Shown piece by piece: positions 11,908 to 24,049 of a stretch of DNA of 64,000 nucleotides (its first letter is position 1; the number at the start of each line of letters is the position of its first letter). Source of the DNA: Buddleja alternifolia (taxonomy: Eukaryota; Streptophyta; Magnoliopsida; Lamiales; Scrophulariaceae); assembly GCA_019426215.1 (NCBI GenBank), contig CM033394.1:16388195-16452194 (forward strand), in the 5' to 3' direction. The position numbers and the translations under genes are program-made. The notes beneath the pieces were generated by a model. The model worked only from the letters and a program-made list of their open reading frames with translations. It made no database searches and was not told the origin of the DNA.

Positions 11908-12566
11908 AATTTTCATTTTAAGCTCCAATCATTTTAAAAGTAATATTATTTTGTAATTGGCATTTTAGGTAGCATATTTATTTTATTTTATGTGTGAAAA
12001 TAAAAGGAGAATGATATTTGGCACTCATAAGTTACTATAGGAGCTTCAAATTTAAATTTTATATTAAAGTATGAACCCCTTGAATCTAAAACACTATGAA
12101 CTTCAAAATTGAATTACATGACTGTTTTTATGCATCAAATTAAATTGTTATATTGACTTCACTATTTTATTACATATAAAAAAACAAGCACATGAATTAA
12201 AAATTGAATACTTGTAAGTTTTAATGAAATCCTAAAAGAAAAGTCTATCAAAGAAAATTTTATAGTATTGTTAACAATATGATGAATGTAGTATGTTAAA
12301 TTTGAAAATGAAAGAAAATCAATTTTAAAATAATAATTAGTTCATTTTGATTGTACATAAACACAAAACTACCAATTTTATGTAATTTTTTATACTAGTC
12401 AATTTACTACAATACGCTTTAGTCTTGCATAAATGCTCAAATAAGTTGCACAAAAAAGTAGGAAAAAAATCATTAAAAGTATCTAATAATTTCTCAATTT
12501 TTTTGGAAAGAGATAAACTACATGACACTCATATAATTGACAATTTTAAGAAACACAAGGTGCACA

Positions 12567-12611
<45 letters not shown>

Positions 12612-12627
12612 TATTATTATTATTATT
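12567..12627. repeat. ATA/TTA trinucleotide microsatellite that flips strand
   Basis: About 14 AAT units are followed directly by about 6 ATT units, so the tract can fold into a long hairpin. Confidence 0.9.
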
Positions 12628-12789
12628 CTTCTTCTTTATGCACCTCTGCATTCATATTTTGGATTGACAATTTTTTGCTCTCATACAAGTATGTATCGTC
12701 TAATATTATGTATTAATAAAGCAATTACCAGTCAAAATTATTACGAAAATTAAAAAGATTTAATTGACTATTTAAAGACATTCATCTTT

Positions 12790-14942
12790 TAAATTGGTAT
12801 TATTGTCATTTGGTAAGAGAGATAAATAAAAGTGGAGATGCAAGGATCGGTATGCCCCCACAAGAGATGCCGGCGCAACGGAAGAAATAAAGTATGTAAA
12901 ACACATATATAATAACATCCCAAGCTAGGGGGTCGAAGTAATGCACAACAAAAACTAAAAAACGAGTAAAGAGGTTTTAAACCGATTACAATATTTGGGG
13001 TTTTATTAAAGTGAGGGTGTATAACCACAACACAAAGAAAACCACACCAAAAACTTTGGCTCTCATTTTCGAACCTCACCTCAACATGGAGGGATTCGAA
13101 TCAAACCGCCAAAAGCTCCTAAAGAAAGAAGTCTCTACAAGGACACACCTCAGGCAAGTTCATACCTTAAGCAAAAGATTGGCTAGATATATGCTTTAAG
13201 GAAATGGAGTCTATGTAGTGAAAGGTGGAAGACAAGAATAGTTACTAGAAGAAATATCTATGGAAGATAATCTTCTATAACTAATTTTCAAGAAGAAGTT
13301 CTATGAAAGAAAGTTTTCAAGAAGCACAAGAGAAGCTAGAAGAAAACTCTAGAGAGGAAGTACTAAGCTCAAAGCTTTCTTTCGTTTAAGTTTTCATCAA
13401 GAATGAAAGAGGAGCAAGAGACCCTTTTATAATGGCCTCAAATTTCGGCCACATAGGGTTAGAGAGAGAAGAAGACCTTCTCCTCATTTTGGCAACTCCC
13501 ATCTACCACCCCATGTGTAAGAAAAGTAGTTTCTATTTTCTTCTTCTTCTTTCCCAAAACATCACCATCGACTTTGACTAGCTTTGAATTTGAATCTTGT
13601 AACTTCATTTAATTAAGTCCAACTTAACTAAAATGGCTCTCAAGTTTTCCAAGACTTGTTAATTAAATAATTCTCATGATTAATTAATAGTACAATTAGT
13701 AGCTTAAATAAATTTCCAGATAATAATAATTTTCGTTAATGATTAATCTCCAAGATTAATTAATAGAACAATTATTTTCCCAAGCCTACTAATTAAAATG
13801 TCTTCCACTTAATCAATTAATCTCATTAATCAATTTCATTTTAATCCTAAACCGGATTAATATTCACATAGCAATTGAACTTTCTTGAGTAAGTGTGTAA
13901 CCCCTTTGTAGGTTCGTTCACGTACTAGTAGTAGGAACACAACCCCGTTGTGCCTTTGCTATATTTATTGCTAAATTTAATTACTCCAAGTATTTTAATC
14001 CGACCAAGAATTAATTACCAATTAATTCATGGCTCCTACAAATCAAGGTTAGTACTAGCCACGCGCTAAGAAGACCTAGCTATGAACGATTATTAGGTGA
14101 CCTTTCCGCATAAGTAAAATCCTTCCATCAAATATCCCAATTGAATCTAGGACTTGGATATCAGTAGAAATCCCAGTAACTCGATTCTATGTATATCGAT
14201 CTAAGTGATATTGACCAATTTATCAATCAAGCGAGGAAACACTGCGCCTCCTTATTGATACAATTGCGGCCGGAGGTTCCCATGGTCAATACACTGTGAA
14301 GTACATAGGACATGCCGATGCTAATGATCAGTGACGGATTCTCTCTTGCACTCACGCGCTTCCGTACATAACCAGACTGGACCCAATATGCCCCACTTTA
14401 TGACTCGCCTGGAATCGTGTGACAAATCTAAGCACAGTGGGTGATGCACGAGACAACCAATGGTGCCTCAAGTCATGAGGACCAATCTTACGCCTACGTA
14501 ACCGAGGAGATTTCAAATTCGACATTGACTTCAATATGGAATCTCGGCGGGGTTGTTCAGTTTACTCGATCCCAACGAGGACCCACGTACATGCACTGAT
14601 GTACACCGTATCGTTATCCATGAAATAGGATACACTCTCCAAGAGTGTGCATTGTACGTGCAAGTCTTTACGAGTCATTGATATCCCTATCTCAATGATT
14701 CTATGTCTTGGAACATCTTTAAGACAACAACCTTAGAGACGTATTCCATGATTGGCATCCCCGATACCAAACACATCTCATAGCTTAAGAGTGATCTAGG
14801 GGACTTTATCTAATTGTATAGAATGATAAGATAAAGAAGAATATGCCTTTTATTAAATAACTTGACAAGATACAATATAAGACTGTTTAAAAAGTCGGCT
14901 ACTACGCCCTACAAATGGCGTGCTGGACACCTAACTCTTTCA
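12790..14942 (-). mobile_element. Probable LTR-derived retroelement block (solo LTR or fragment), unclassified
   Basis: No protein is encoded, but the sequence has the texture of a plant retrotransposon LTR. Read on the minus strand it would start TGAAAGAGTTAGGTGTCCAG at 14942 and contains internal AT-rich palindromic words (TTAATTAATAG) repeated at 13680-13800. I could not find matching TG/CA ends with a target-site duplication, so the borders and even the element class are uncertain. Confidence 0.4.
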
Positions 14943-15000
14943 GGAACTCCTGTATTATTACACAATAAAATTGTGTTTGGGTTAGTGGCAAAAATTCTTA

Positions 15001-15439
15001 GGTTTTGTTTGGATGTGAATTTATTTCATTTTCAACCGTCATTTTCTAAAATGTATGGGGGAATGAGTTTTTTGATTTTTGTATGAGAAAAGTGAAAAAA
15101 ATAGTTGTGTTTGGTTGTGATTTTAGAAATGATTGAAATTAGTGATTGTGATGTATGAATTGCTTGAAAAGTAATGATTAGATGAATAATGTTGAATTCA
15201 AAAATTTGAAGGAGATGAGAGAGAAAGGTTTAAAAAATGAAAGAAAATGGGAGAGGAAAGTGATAAAAAGAAATTGTGAGATGAGTGATGTGAAATATAA
15301 TTTTAAAGAAATGATTGAAATTTATTGGGAACGTAAAAACGAGAATGAAAATGAGAATATTTTCAGTTAAAAACAGTGTAAAGTATATATTTTTATTTTC
15401 AGATGAAAATGAAAATAGAAAACACAAACAAACAGGCCC
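15001..15439. mobile_element. Tourist-like MITE, 439 bp
   Basis: The left end GGTTTTGTTTGGATGTGAAT and the right end read inward GGGCCTGTTTGTTTGTGTTT are imperfect inverted repeats. TTA flanks both sides (14998-15000 and 15440-15442), as in PIF/Harbinger MITEs. The interior has AAAATGAAAATGA-type words mirrored at both ends. It sits 60 bp outside the MULE at 15508. Confidence 0.6.
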
Positions 15440-15507
15440 TTAATTTTATAGGACGGAAAATGATATTTTAATATAACAACGAAAATTGTGGGATTTTTGA
15501 AGATTGG

Positions 15508-15645
15508 GAGAATTTTAAATAAATAATATAAAAATAAATCAAAATTAAGAAAATAATACAACAAAAATTCATGTTCAGAAAATTGCAGATTTCGCGCTGC
15601 CCGGGCGCGGAATGGGTAGATTCCGCGCTCGGGTAGCGCGGAATG
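15508..15645 (+). repeat. Left terminal inverted repeat of the MULE
   Basis: It matches the reverse complement of about 25262-25398. The outer 85 bp are AT-rich. The inner part holds two copies of a palindromic motif of the form TTCCGCGC-(6-7)-GCGCGGAAT (about 15592-15614 and 15619-15643). Confidence 0.9.
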
Positions 15646-15889
15646 AGCATTTTTTTTTAAACTTTCGGTCCATTTTGCGTTGCCCGAAGCTACTCCCCAG
15701 ATTCTTTCTTCTTTCTTCTTTTTTCTTTCCTACAACTTCTCCACACACGTTCCTTCCTACAATTTCTCCAAACAAATCCTTCCTCCAAAAATCCTCTCCA
15801 AATTTCTCCAAATTTAAGAATTTAAGGTAATATTTCACTTTCATATACTTTTTGTTTTGTTAAATTTGTTTATAAATTACATTGTAGAA

Positions 15890-16530
15890 TTTATGTTAAT
15901 TCGAATTAATCTAGAGTTTAAATTAGTTCAATTTTTAGGTAGGTTATAATTTCGAATTTATATGTATAATTTCAAATATTTAGGTTTAATTTGTGTTATA
16001 ATTTTGAATTTAATATTTATGGATTGAACTTTGATATACTTTTTAGGTATAATTTCGAAAGATTAGGTATAATTTGTACGTCTAATTTGAATATTTAGTT
16101 ATATCTTGTATGTATAATATTGAATTTAGTGTTTAGGTATGTTTTGGTTTGAACTTTGATATAAATTTTAGGTATAATTTCGGATTCGGTATAATTTGTA
16201 TGTATGTAATTTCGGATGTTTAGGTATAATTTGTATGTATAATTTTGAATTTTTAGTGATATTTTCTATGTATAATATTGAATTTAGCATTTATGGTTTG
16301 AACTTTGATATAAGTGTTAGTTTGTTATATCATGTTGAACACAATTTATGTTTCCATATAAGTTTGAAGTATAATTTTAAATGTTTAGGTTTACATAGTA
16401 TGTATAAATTTAAATGAGTAGTTATAACTTTAAGGTTTAATTAGTAATATAAAAGTATAATTTCATTTTTTTGAACTATAGTTTGTACGTATAATTTTGA
16501 ATTTAGTGTTAATTTATTGTTTGAATTTTG
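15890..16530 (+). repeat. Left subterminal array of GGTATAATTT words
   Basis: Degenerate short units such as TTAGGTATAATTTCGAATTT and TATGTATAATTTTGAATTTA follow each other at irregular spacing between the left TIR and the transposase start codon. The reverse complement of the same words fills 24050-25010 on the other side, so the array belongs to the element's extended inverted structure. It probably lies in the transposase 5' UTR or leader intron. Confidence 0.7.
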
Positions 16531-16544
16531 ATATTATATAGAAA

Positions 16545-19500
16545 ATGTTGAGGGCGAACACAGTTAATATTTTAATATACACGGATGGTCAAATTATTGA
16601 AGACTCAAATTCAGTGAGATATAGCACTCGTCCAAGCACTAACACGAGAATACGTCGTATGATCACATATGCTGAATTGCTGGAGAAGTTATATGCGAGA
16701 ACAAGAACTGATCCGAATCATTTTTCATTAAAAGTAATTTTAAAATTTGAATTTGAAAAGAGAAATGTGATGAGGGAGAGGACAATGGAGATCAAAGACG
16801 ATCATACTTTAGCGTTTTTCTTGGATCGTAACATTGTTGATGAATTCGTCGAGCATTATATTGAGAAAGAACCAATTCAACATCAAGTGACGTCGTTACA
16901 GCCACCCCAATTCATGCCGTATTTTACACAGCACACGGTACCAAATTTAAATACGCAGTCACAATCACATGTGTGGGAAAATCGTGAGGTTCACGATTTT
17001 TTTTCAAGTGGTGTGGGGAGTTCTACAATTCATGATTTGCATCAAGGTAGTTTATTCTTATATTTACATTGTGTCATCATATTTACTACCAAATTTCATA
17101 TTTGTGTAGATTACTTTTCTTTGTAAAATGTAAAACAATTTAACCTTTTGTGATTTGCATTTTTAGGTGCTTCTACAACGGGTCATTTGTTTGGGCGTTT
17201 TGAAACTATACAAAATTTCCCTTTGGATTTTGTAATTCCTAACGTGCAAGCAGGTAATTATGAATTTTTTAATAAGTTTCATATATGTTGTATTCCTTTT
17301 ATTCGTAACTTGTTATTCTTATTTTTACATATTGCCATAATATTTATATTTAATTGTAGGTCTGTCTACACAAAATTCCCCCTTGGTAAATCCCCATTTG
17401 AGGAATTTTGTAATTTCTAACATCCAAGCAGGTAATTATGAATCTTCTAATAAGTTTCATAATGGTTGTATTTCTTTGATTCGTGACTTGTTATTCTTAT
17501 TTTTACATACTGTCATCATATTTATATTTAATTGCAGGTCTGTCTACACAATCACTTTGGTAAATCTCCATTCGAGGAATTTTGACATGCAAGCAGGTCA
17601 TTGTGAATCTTCTAATAAGTTTCATAATGGTTTTGTTCCTTTGATTCGTGACTTATTATTCTTATTTTTACATGCTGTCATCATATTTATCTTTATTTGC
17701 AGGTCTGTCTACCCAAAGTCGTCATGAATTTGAGCATCTCAATTTTGGCTCTAATGATTTTGCAAACATTGAGAATGATGATATTGGGAATGATGATGAC
17801 AATGATGATTCTGACTGTTCGATCCATATTCATACAGACGACGAGATGGAACAACACGTCAACAATGCAATGAGGGATGAGGATGAAGATGATGAGAGTA
17901 ATGTACCAATGAATGAAGATGTCCCTCCCATAAGAGCTAAAGAAATACCTCATGAAGTGCTCCCATTCTACTCCACCACATACCCAGAAGTAGAAGGTGA
18001 TTCACTACATCGAGAAAGTGCAGGTTTGACAACAAACTCAGCTTGCAAGCAGCGTTGAAAAACTACCACGTGCAGCATGCACGACGCAAGTTTAAGGTGA
18101 TAATTAGTAATCTGAAAGTGTATGCCATAAAATGCAAACATGGATGCCCTTTTAGACTGCGTGGAAGTTTGTTGAAGAGTACTAATTTCTGGAAAATTAC
18201 AAGGTATGAAGGGTCACACACATGTTTTGCTGAAAATTGTTCCAAGGACCACTTTAACTTGGACATAAACATGATCATAAATGAACTTCTACCAGAAGTG
18301 AGGAAGGATCCGTCATATAAGGTCGGTCTAATTAGACTAATGGTGTCAAAAAAATGGCAATTCGATATTTCGTATAGGAAGGCTTGGTACATTTGCGATG
18401 TGCAAATGAGATTGTATACGGCAAGTGGGAGGATTCAGTTACAAGGTTGCCTAAACTTTTGGGAGCTATCCAGAAGTGGAATCCGGTTACGGTTGTTGAA
18501 TGGCGGCACAAAAGACCGGATCAAAACCCAAAAATGCTGAAATATTTATTTTGGGCGTTCAAGCCATGTATAGATGTATTTCGATATTGTCGAAGAGTCA
18601 TATGTGTTAACGGGACTCATTTGTACGCATGACACAAGGCTAAGTTGTTGGCCGCATCAACTCTGGATGGAAATTAGAATATTTTGCCTCTAGCATTCGC
18701 CATCGTTGATAATGAGTTCAATGAGTCTTGGTTATGGTTTTTGCAATTGGTCTGCAAATATTTTTTGATGCCTGATGAAGGTGTTTGCATTATTTCTGAT
18801 CGTCATAAAGGCTTGTTAAATGCTACTCAATATATGCCCGCGTTTACCCCTCTCCTGGGAGCTCATAAATATTTCCTACGACATGTGAGTTCAAACTTTA
18901 ATTCTCAATTCAAAAGTAAAGCTTTGAAGGAACTTTGTTATGTAGCAGGTATGACACATAACGTCCGAAAGTTTGACCAAACAATGAAACTTATTGGTAA
19001 TAAGGATCTAGTTGCGTTGAATTATTTGAAAGGTATCCCACAAGAAAAGTGGACACTGACATATGATGGAGGGATGCAGGAAGGCATTATGACGGCGAAC
19101 ATGGGAGAAAGCTTAAACAATGTGTTGAAACGTACTCGACATCTTCCACCCACAACAATTGTTGAGTGCACATTTCATCGCATTGTGGAATATTTTGCTG
19201 ATCGAGTGCGAATGGCTTTGGCAATGAGGGAACAACCGCCGACGACATATGCATATAAAATGTACAATGAGTGGGCAAGAAAATCCTCGAACCACACAGC
19301 AACCGTTTTTTCTTGGTTGGATTACACGGGTCAAACTAAAACTTCTCGATAGATGGGTTCCAGTAATCATACTTACACGGTCGACATTAAAGGTAAATAT
19401 TGCTTTTGTGGAAAATTGACTCTTCATCGAATTCCATGCTCACATGCAATAAAATTATGTGAGAAGTTACAGATTAGGTCGTCCTCGTATGTTGAAAAAT

Positions 19501-19697
19501 ATTACTTTGTCCATGAATATTTGAAAACATATCAAGGGAGGTTCTATCCGTTTCCTGAATCATATTATTGGGAAACCCCCAATTTTGAGTTGGTCCATGA
19601 CCCTGAGCTGAGGAAGCCACCTACTGTAGGTCGACAGTGGACTACTCGAATTCCCAATGAGATGGATTGGCCCGAGTTAGACTCCGATTATTTGTAG
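16545..19697 (+). pseudogene. MuDR-type MULE transposase, disrupted
   Basis: The ATG at 16545 opens a first exon to about 17046 encoding the N-terminal region. Short exons follow, then an acidic stretch (17.7-18.0 kb), the MuDR DNA-binding zinc finger (CKHGCPFRLRG ... SHTC, 18.13-18.23 kb), the transposase core (VNGTHLYA near 18.61 kb, PLAFAIV and IISDRHKG near 18.7-18.8 kb) and a SWIM zinc finger (CFCGKLTLHRIPCSH, 19.40-19.44 kb). The protein would cut and move elements with matching TIRs. Defects: frame changes near 18.03 and 18.39 kb; in-frame stops at about 18631, 18676 and 19350; and Asn where the first catalytic Asp is expected (VNGTHL instead of DGTHL). Transcription would start from the left TIR side by analogy with MuDR. 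Confidence 0.88.
17160..17701 (+). repeat. Tandem exon-intron duplication inside the transposase gene
   Basis: A unit made of a short exon ending AATTCCTAACGTGCAAGCAG or similar, then an intron starting GTAATTATGAAT and ending in a T-rich tract plus TTGCAG or TTGTAG, occurs three times. The donor sites are at 17253, 17432 and 17597 (spacing 179 and 165 bp). Each intron contains the words TAATAAGTTTCATA and TTATTCTTATTTTTACAT. Each following exon starts GTCTGTCTAC. The copies have kept their splice sites. Confidence 0.75.
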
Positions 19698-19734
19698 CGT
19701 GTTGTTGACAATTTGACTCAAGTTTTATTAAAAA

Positions 19735-21405
19735 ACATGTGATTTTTGTTGATTTTGTGGCTCGTATTTAGCCCATTTTTGTGCAATTTTTGGCTATGAC
19801 TTGAACATAGAAATTTCAGGTGGTGTTGTGAACTTTGTGGGGCTGCAAGATTTGGGTCATTTCGATGCCCGAGTGAAGAAATATGATGTTTCAAAGCAGC
19901 TCCGCTTGTTTAAAAAACTAGTAGTTTTTGTTGATTTTGTTGATTTTTCTCCCTTTTTCGTGTGCTTTCGAGTTTCAACTTGAACGTAAAAAATGTAGAT
20001 TTGAGCATAAAATTTGTCCTACAACAAGAATTGGGTCATTTCGATACCCGAGTGTCGAAATACGACAAGGCAAAAAAAAAATAGCAGTTTTTTTTAATAA
20101 ATAATGCCTTTTTCTTTGTTTCCGGCTCATTTTTCTCCCGTTTTCGTGCATTTTTGGGATTCTGCTCGAACACAAAACTTGTAGATTTACATATAAACTT
20201 CATAAAACAATAAGAATTGGCTTGTTTTGATGCCCGGGTCAACAAATACGACGTGGCAAAAAAAATAAAAAAAACAGTTTTTTTTAACAAATAATGACTT
20301 TTTCTTTGTTTCCGTCTCATTTTCTCCCTTTTTCGTGCGTTTTCAGGTGTCGACTTGAACGTAAAAAATGTAGATTTGAGCATAACCTTTGTACTACATC
20401 AAGAATTGGGCCGTTTTGATGCCCGAGTGTCGAAATATGACAAGGCGAAAAAAAATAGCAATTTTTTTAATAAATAATGACTTTTTCTTTGTTTCTGTCT
20501 CATTTTTCTCCCTTTTTCGTGCATTTTCGGGTGTCGATTTGAACGTAAAAAATTTAAATTTGAGCATAAACTTCATACTACATCAAGAATTGGGTCGTTT
20601 CGATGCCCGAGTGTCGAAATACGACAAGGCAAAAAAAAAATAGCAGTTTTTTTAACAAATAATGACTTTTTCTTTGTTTCCGTCTCATTTTCTCCCTTTT
20701 TCGTGCATTTTCGAGTGTCGACTTGAACGTAAATAATGTAGACTTGAGCATAAACTTCTTACTACATCAAGAATTGGGTCGCTTCGATGCCCGAGTCTCG
20801 AAATACGACAAGGCAAAAAAAAAAAAACAGTTTTTTTAATAAATAATGACTTTCTCTGTTTCCAGCTCATTTTTCTCCCGTTTTCGTGCATTTTCGGGAT
20901 TCCGCTCGAACATAAAACTTGTAGATTTACATATAAAATTCTTAAAACAACAAGAATTGGCTCGTTTCGATGCCTGGGTCAACAAATACGATATGGCAAA
21001 AAAATAAAAAAAAATAGTTTTTTTAACAAATAATGACTTTTTCTTTGTTTCCGGCTCATTTGTCTCCCATTTTCATGCATTTTCGGGATTCCTCTCGAAC
21101 ATAAAACTTGTAGATTTACATATAAACTTCATAAAACAACAAGAATAGGCTCGTTTCGATGCCCGGGTCAACAAATATGACATGGCAAAAAAAATAAAAA
21201 AAGCAGTTTTTTTAAACAAATAATGACTTTTTCTTTGTTTCTGTCTCATTTTTCTCCCGTTTTCGTGCATTTTCGGGATTCCGCTCGAACATAAAACTTT
21301 TAAATTTACATATAAACTTCGTAAAACAACAAGAATTGGCTCGTTTCCATGCCCGGGTCAACAAATACAACAAGGCAAAAAAAAATTATAGCAGTTTTTA
21401 ACTAA
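19735..21405. repeat. Tandem array of eight to nine units of about 187 bp between the two MULE genes
   Basis: The anchor word CAAGAATTGG recurs at about 20028, 20213, 20401, 20586, 20771, 20951, 21140 (as AAGAATAGG) and 21331, with a diverged partial unit near 19850. Each unit carries AAATAATGACTTTTTCTTTG, TTTCGTGCATTTTCG and a poly-A tract after GACAAGGC. Two unit types alternate: A, with GTCGACTTGAACGTAAA and TTGAGCATAAA; and B, with TTCCGCTCGAACATAAA and TTACATATAAA. The order is roughly A-B-A-A-A-B-B-B. No gene is encoded. Confidence 0.85.
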
Positions 21406-21425
21406 AAAAATTACGAGAAATTAAA

Positions 21426-24020
21426 CTACCCATGTGGCCTTGTGCCTCGATGCCCCCCTGTGCCACACTGCATGGGGTACCTTGTCCTAGTAGACCATCT
21501 TGGCCTTACGGTAACTTCATCACTCATTTGGTTCATCTGGTTGTCTATACCCAAAGAGAACGGAATAGGCGATGTACGAGTATAATGCTCCATTGGTAAA
21601 GGTTCATTCAAAGTTTGAGGAGGTGGTTCATTGAATATGTAATCAACGAACGAACGCTCCATAGGCATCGTGAACAAATCCGACACCACAGACATCGGGG
21701 GACGGTAAAAAGGTGAAGATGAAGGCCCGCCTTGGTACTGAGGTGGAAACCCGAAAGAGGAAGGTCCGCCTTGGTACTGAGGTGCTGAAGCCAAAGATGA
21801 AGGTTCGCCTTGGTACTGAGGTGGAAACCCAAAAGAAGAAGGTCCACCTCGGTGTTGAGGTGAAAACCCGGAAGAGGAAGGTCCGCCTCGGTGCTGAGGT
21901 GCTGAAGCCGAAGATGAAGGTCTGTCTCGGTACTGAGGTGGAAACCCGGAAGAGGAAGGCCCGCCTCGGTGCTGAGGTACAAAAGTCGGGGCTGAAAAGG
22001 ATGGTCCATCCTCATCCTCATCATCTTCTACATCTTCATCATCATCATCATCTTCTATACCTTCAGAGTCTTCCAATGCACTCCGGCTTCTCCTCTGTGG
22101 AAGCATGGTTTATCCTCCACGTCTATGACTGTGAGAACCAGATGCTGCATCGCCATGACGTCCACATGTGACCAGATTTGCGAGGCGGGTGAGACCCGAT
22201 CACACCTGTCCAAGTACCCTCCTAACTCCATGGCTACTTTGAGGGGCTTTTTCAATAGTATTTTGCAGGCCTTGAATGCGATTATACTGAAAATATAAAA
22301 CAAAAGAGTTAAGCAAAAAATCATAGAAAAAACAACTATATTAAAATAATAAGTATATTTAGTAACCACACTCTGCAATAGAGGGCCCGACCCTATTTGA
22401 TGTCCCACTGTTCTCCTAGTCAAGGTGGGTGAAATATAACGACGAGTGATTCTATCATACCATTGATTGTATCCCGGCTCTGTGTCGTCTCTACCCTGAA
22501 TAGGTTGTCCAGTCACAGTTCTATTGCCCCGATCATTCCATATTGCAATGTGGGGACCGTTTTCATTTTCCCAATCTATATTCTTACCCCTACGGTCCCT
22601 CCTTCGAACAGGTGCAACAGGAGGTGGAATATTTTGTTGGAGTCCAAACTGCCGCAAAACACGCTTAGGACGATGATGCTCCACGACGTCGAAGAATATC
22701 ATCGGAACTGATGCTTTCCGCACAACAATGTCCAAGCATTCAGGTGGCAACTCGCCGATGTCTTCATCATTGAAATTGTATGGAGTCCAAACAAACTGAA
22801 ATATGAAAAAAGTATTAAAAAAATTGTAATACAAAAGGATATAATATTATAATATAAAATCGTTGTGATAATTTTTTTACTCACATGTCCTTTGCCTATC
22901 TGATCAAGTCCATCTCTAATTGTCCTGACGCTGTGAGGGACAACAATGTCATTTGTAACAAGGTGATACCACCTTTAAACATCAATTACACAATTAAGTA
23001 CAAAAATAAGGATTTTCCTAGTTAAAATTGTTAATCAAATAAAATTCATGAAAATAGTAGTAGATTACTGTGCACCATAAGGAGCTCGGGCAATGCTATG
23101 CTCATCAATTCCCGCCACTGGCTCAGGAACATTACTAGGTTTGACAACCAAAATCCTAGACCATGCCCATATCTGTTAATGAATATAACACATGATTAAA
23201 AATCACGAATTATCATAAAAAAATAACATAACAATATTTAAATAATCATTCTCCCCACCTGTAGCAATGGCGCACAAGCATCTATATTTTTCTGACCTAT
23301 AGTGGATGCTTTGCTCAGCCCTCGGTATAGCCACATTAATACACCACTCCCCCAGCTATAGGTGTTTGTTGCGTTAATATCTTCAAATAAGGTCAACCAT
23401 AGTACCGCAACAACATCTCCGGTGGTGTTGGGACATAACACACCAAGCGACATAAGTGCCCAACAATGGGCTATCTGGTCGACTTGCATTTCGACAGATT
23501 CGGGGGTGATTTGGGCAGCAGCCGAGGTCACATGATCGACAATCTTCGAGATTTTTAGTTGAAAACCTTTTTTTTCAAAATCTGGTCTAGTCCTTTCAAA
23601 GCCTAATTGTTCCAAAATATAGGCTGCACACTGATCATAATTTCGGAACACACGATTAGTTACTAGAGGCCGACCATCGACTGGTAGACCAAATATCACA
23701 GCAATATCCTAAGAGTAATCGTAGTCTCTCCAGTTTTGAAATGAAATGTATTGGTCTCCGGTCGCGCATCTCTCGACTAGCGCAATTACAAGACCCATCC
23801 CTAACTTGTATACCCGATATAACCCCATGTGTTGCAGTTTTAACAAGACTCGATTATGTGGGGTCCTTCCATAAGCACTATGAAAATACACACTGTCAGC
23901 CCGTCTAGCACGGAACACGAACGGGGAACTCACGAACCGCCTCGAACATATGATTTGTTTGCCCGGTCAATACCCTACCGTCTATCAGGCCATATATATG
24001 ATCAACAAACTGCTGCGCCA
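21426..24020 (-). pseudogene. Plant mobile domain (PMD / MAIN-like) gene carried by the MULE, disrupted
   Basis: On the minus strand, from an ATG at 24020, the pieces follow the PMD order: DGRVLTGQTNHMFEAV; RRADSVYF; LYRVYKLGMGLVIALVER; RPETNTFHFKTGETTITL; DIAVIFGLPVDGRPL; then the long helical core to 23238. After likely introns come the QIGKGHV region and the C-terminal region (RPKRVLRQFGLQQNIPPPVA at about 22.66 kb, NENGPHIAIWNDR, PGYNQWYDRITRRYI). The last exon (to 21426) has an acidic run, seven 13-residue Pro/Gly/Ser repeats and a basic tail. PMD proteins such as Arabidopsis MAIN and MAIL1 affect silencing and meristem upkeep; transposon PMDs are of unknown use. Reading frames shift near 23.93, 23.77 and 23.71 kb, so this copy is probably broken. 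Confidence 0.8.
21705..21990 (-). repeat. Coding minisatellite in the PMD gene, seven units of 39 bp
   Basis: The unit encodes a 13-residue block of the form PQ(H/Y)(R/Q)GGPSSSGFP, seven times in a row with small changes. The region is predicted to be disordered. It makes strong shadow frames on all strands. Confidence 0.85.
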
Positions 24021-24049
24021 TCCTACATTAAAATAAAATAAAAAATCAC

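Larger units (their letters stand above)
11024..12789. other. Intergenic region upstream of the At4g22758-like gene
   Basis: This is AT-rich and without a supported gene. The stretch next to the start codon (11040-11280) is the likely promoter and 5' UTR. The region also holds the roughly 100-bp duplicated segment and the ATA/TTA microsatellite listed separately. Confidence 0.45.

Noticed and set aside
17996..18024. GT...AG segment as a tiny intron that would restore the transposase frame
   Set aside because: At 29 bp it is far below the length plants can splice; an indel is the simpler explanation.
19735..21405. Possible CRISPR array
   Set aside because: Units are about 187 bp, similar along their whole length and without unique spacers, and the context is a plant transposon.
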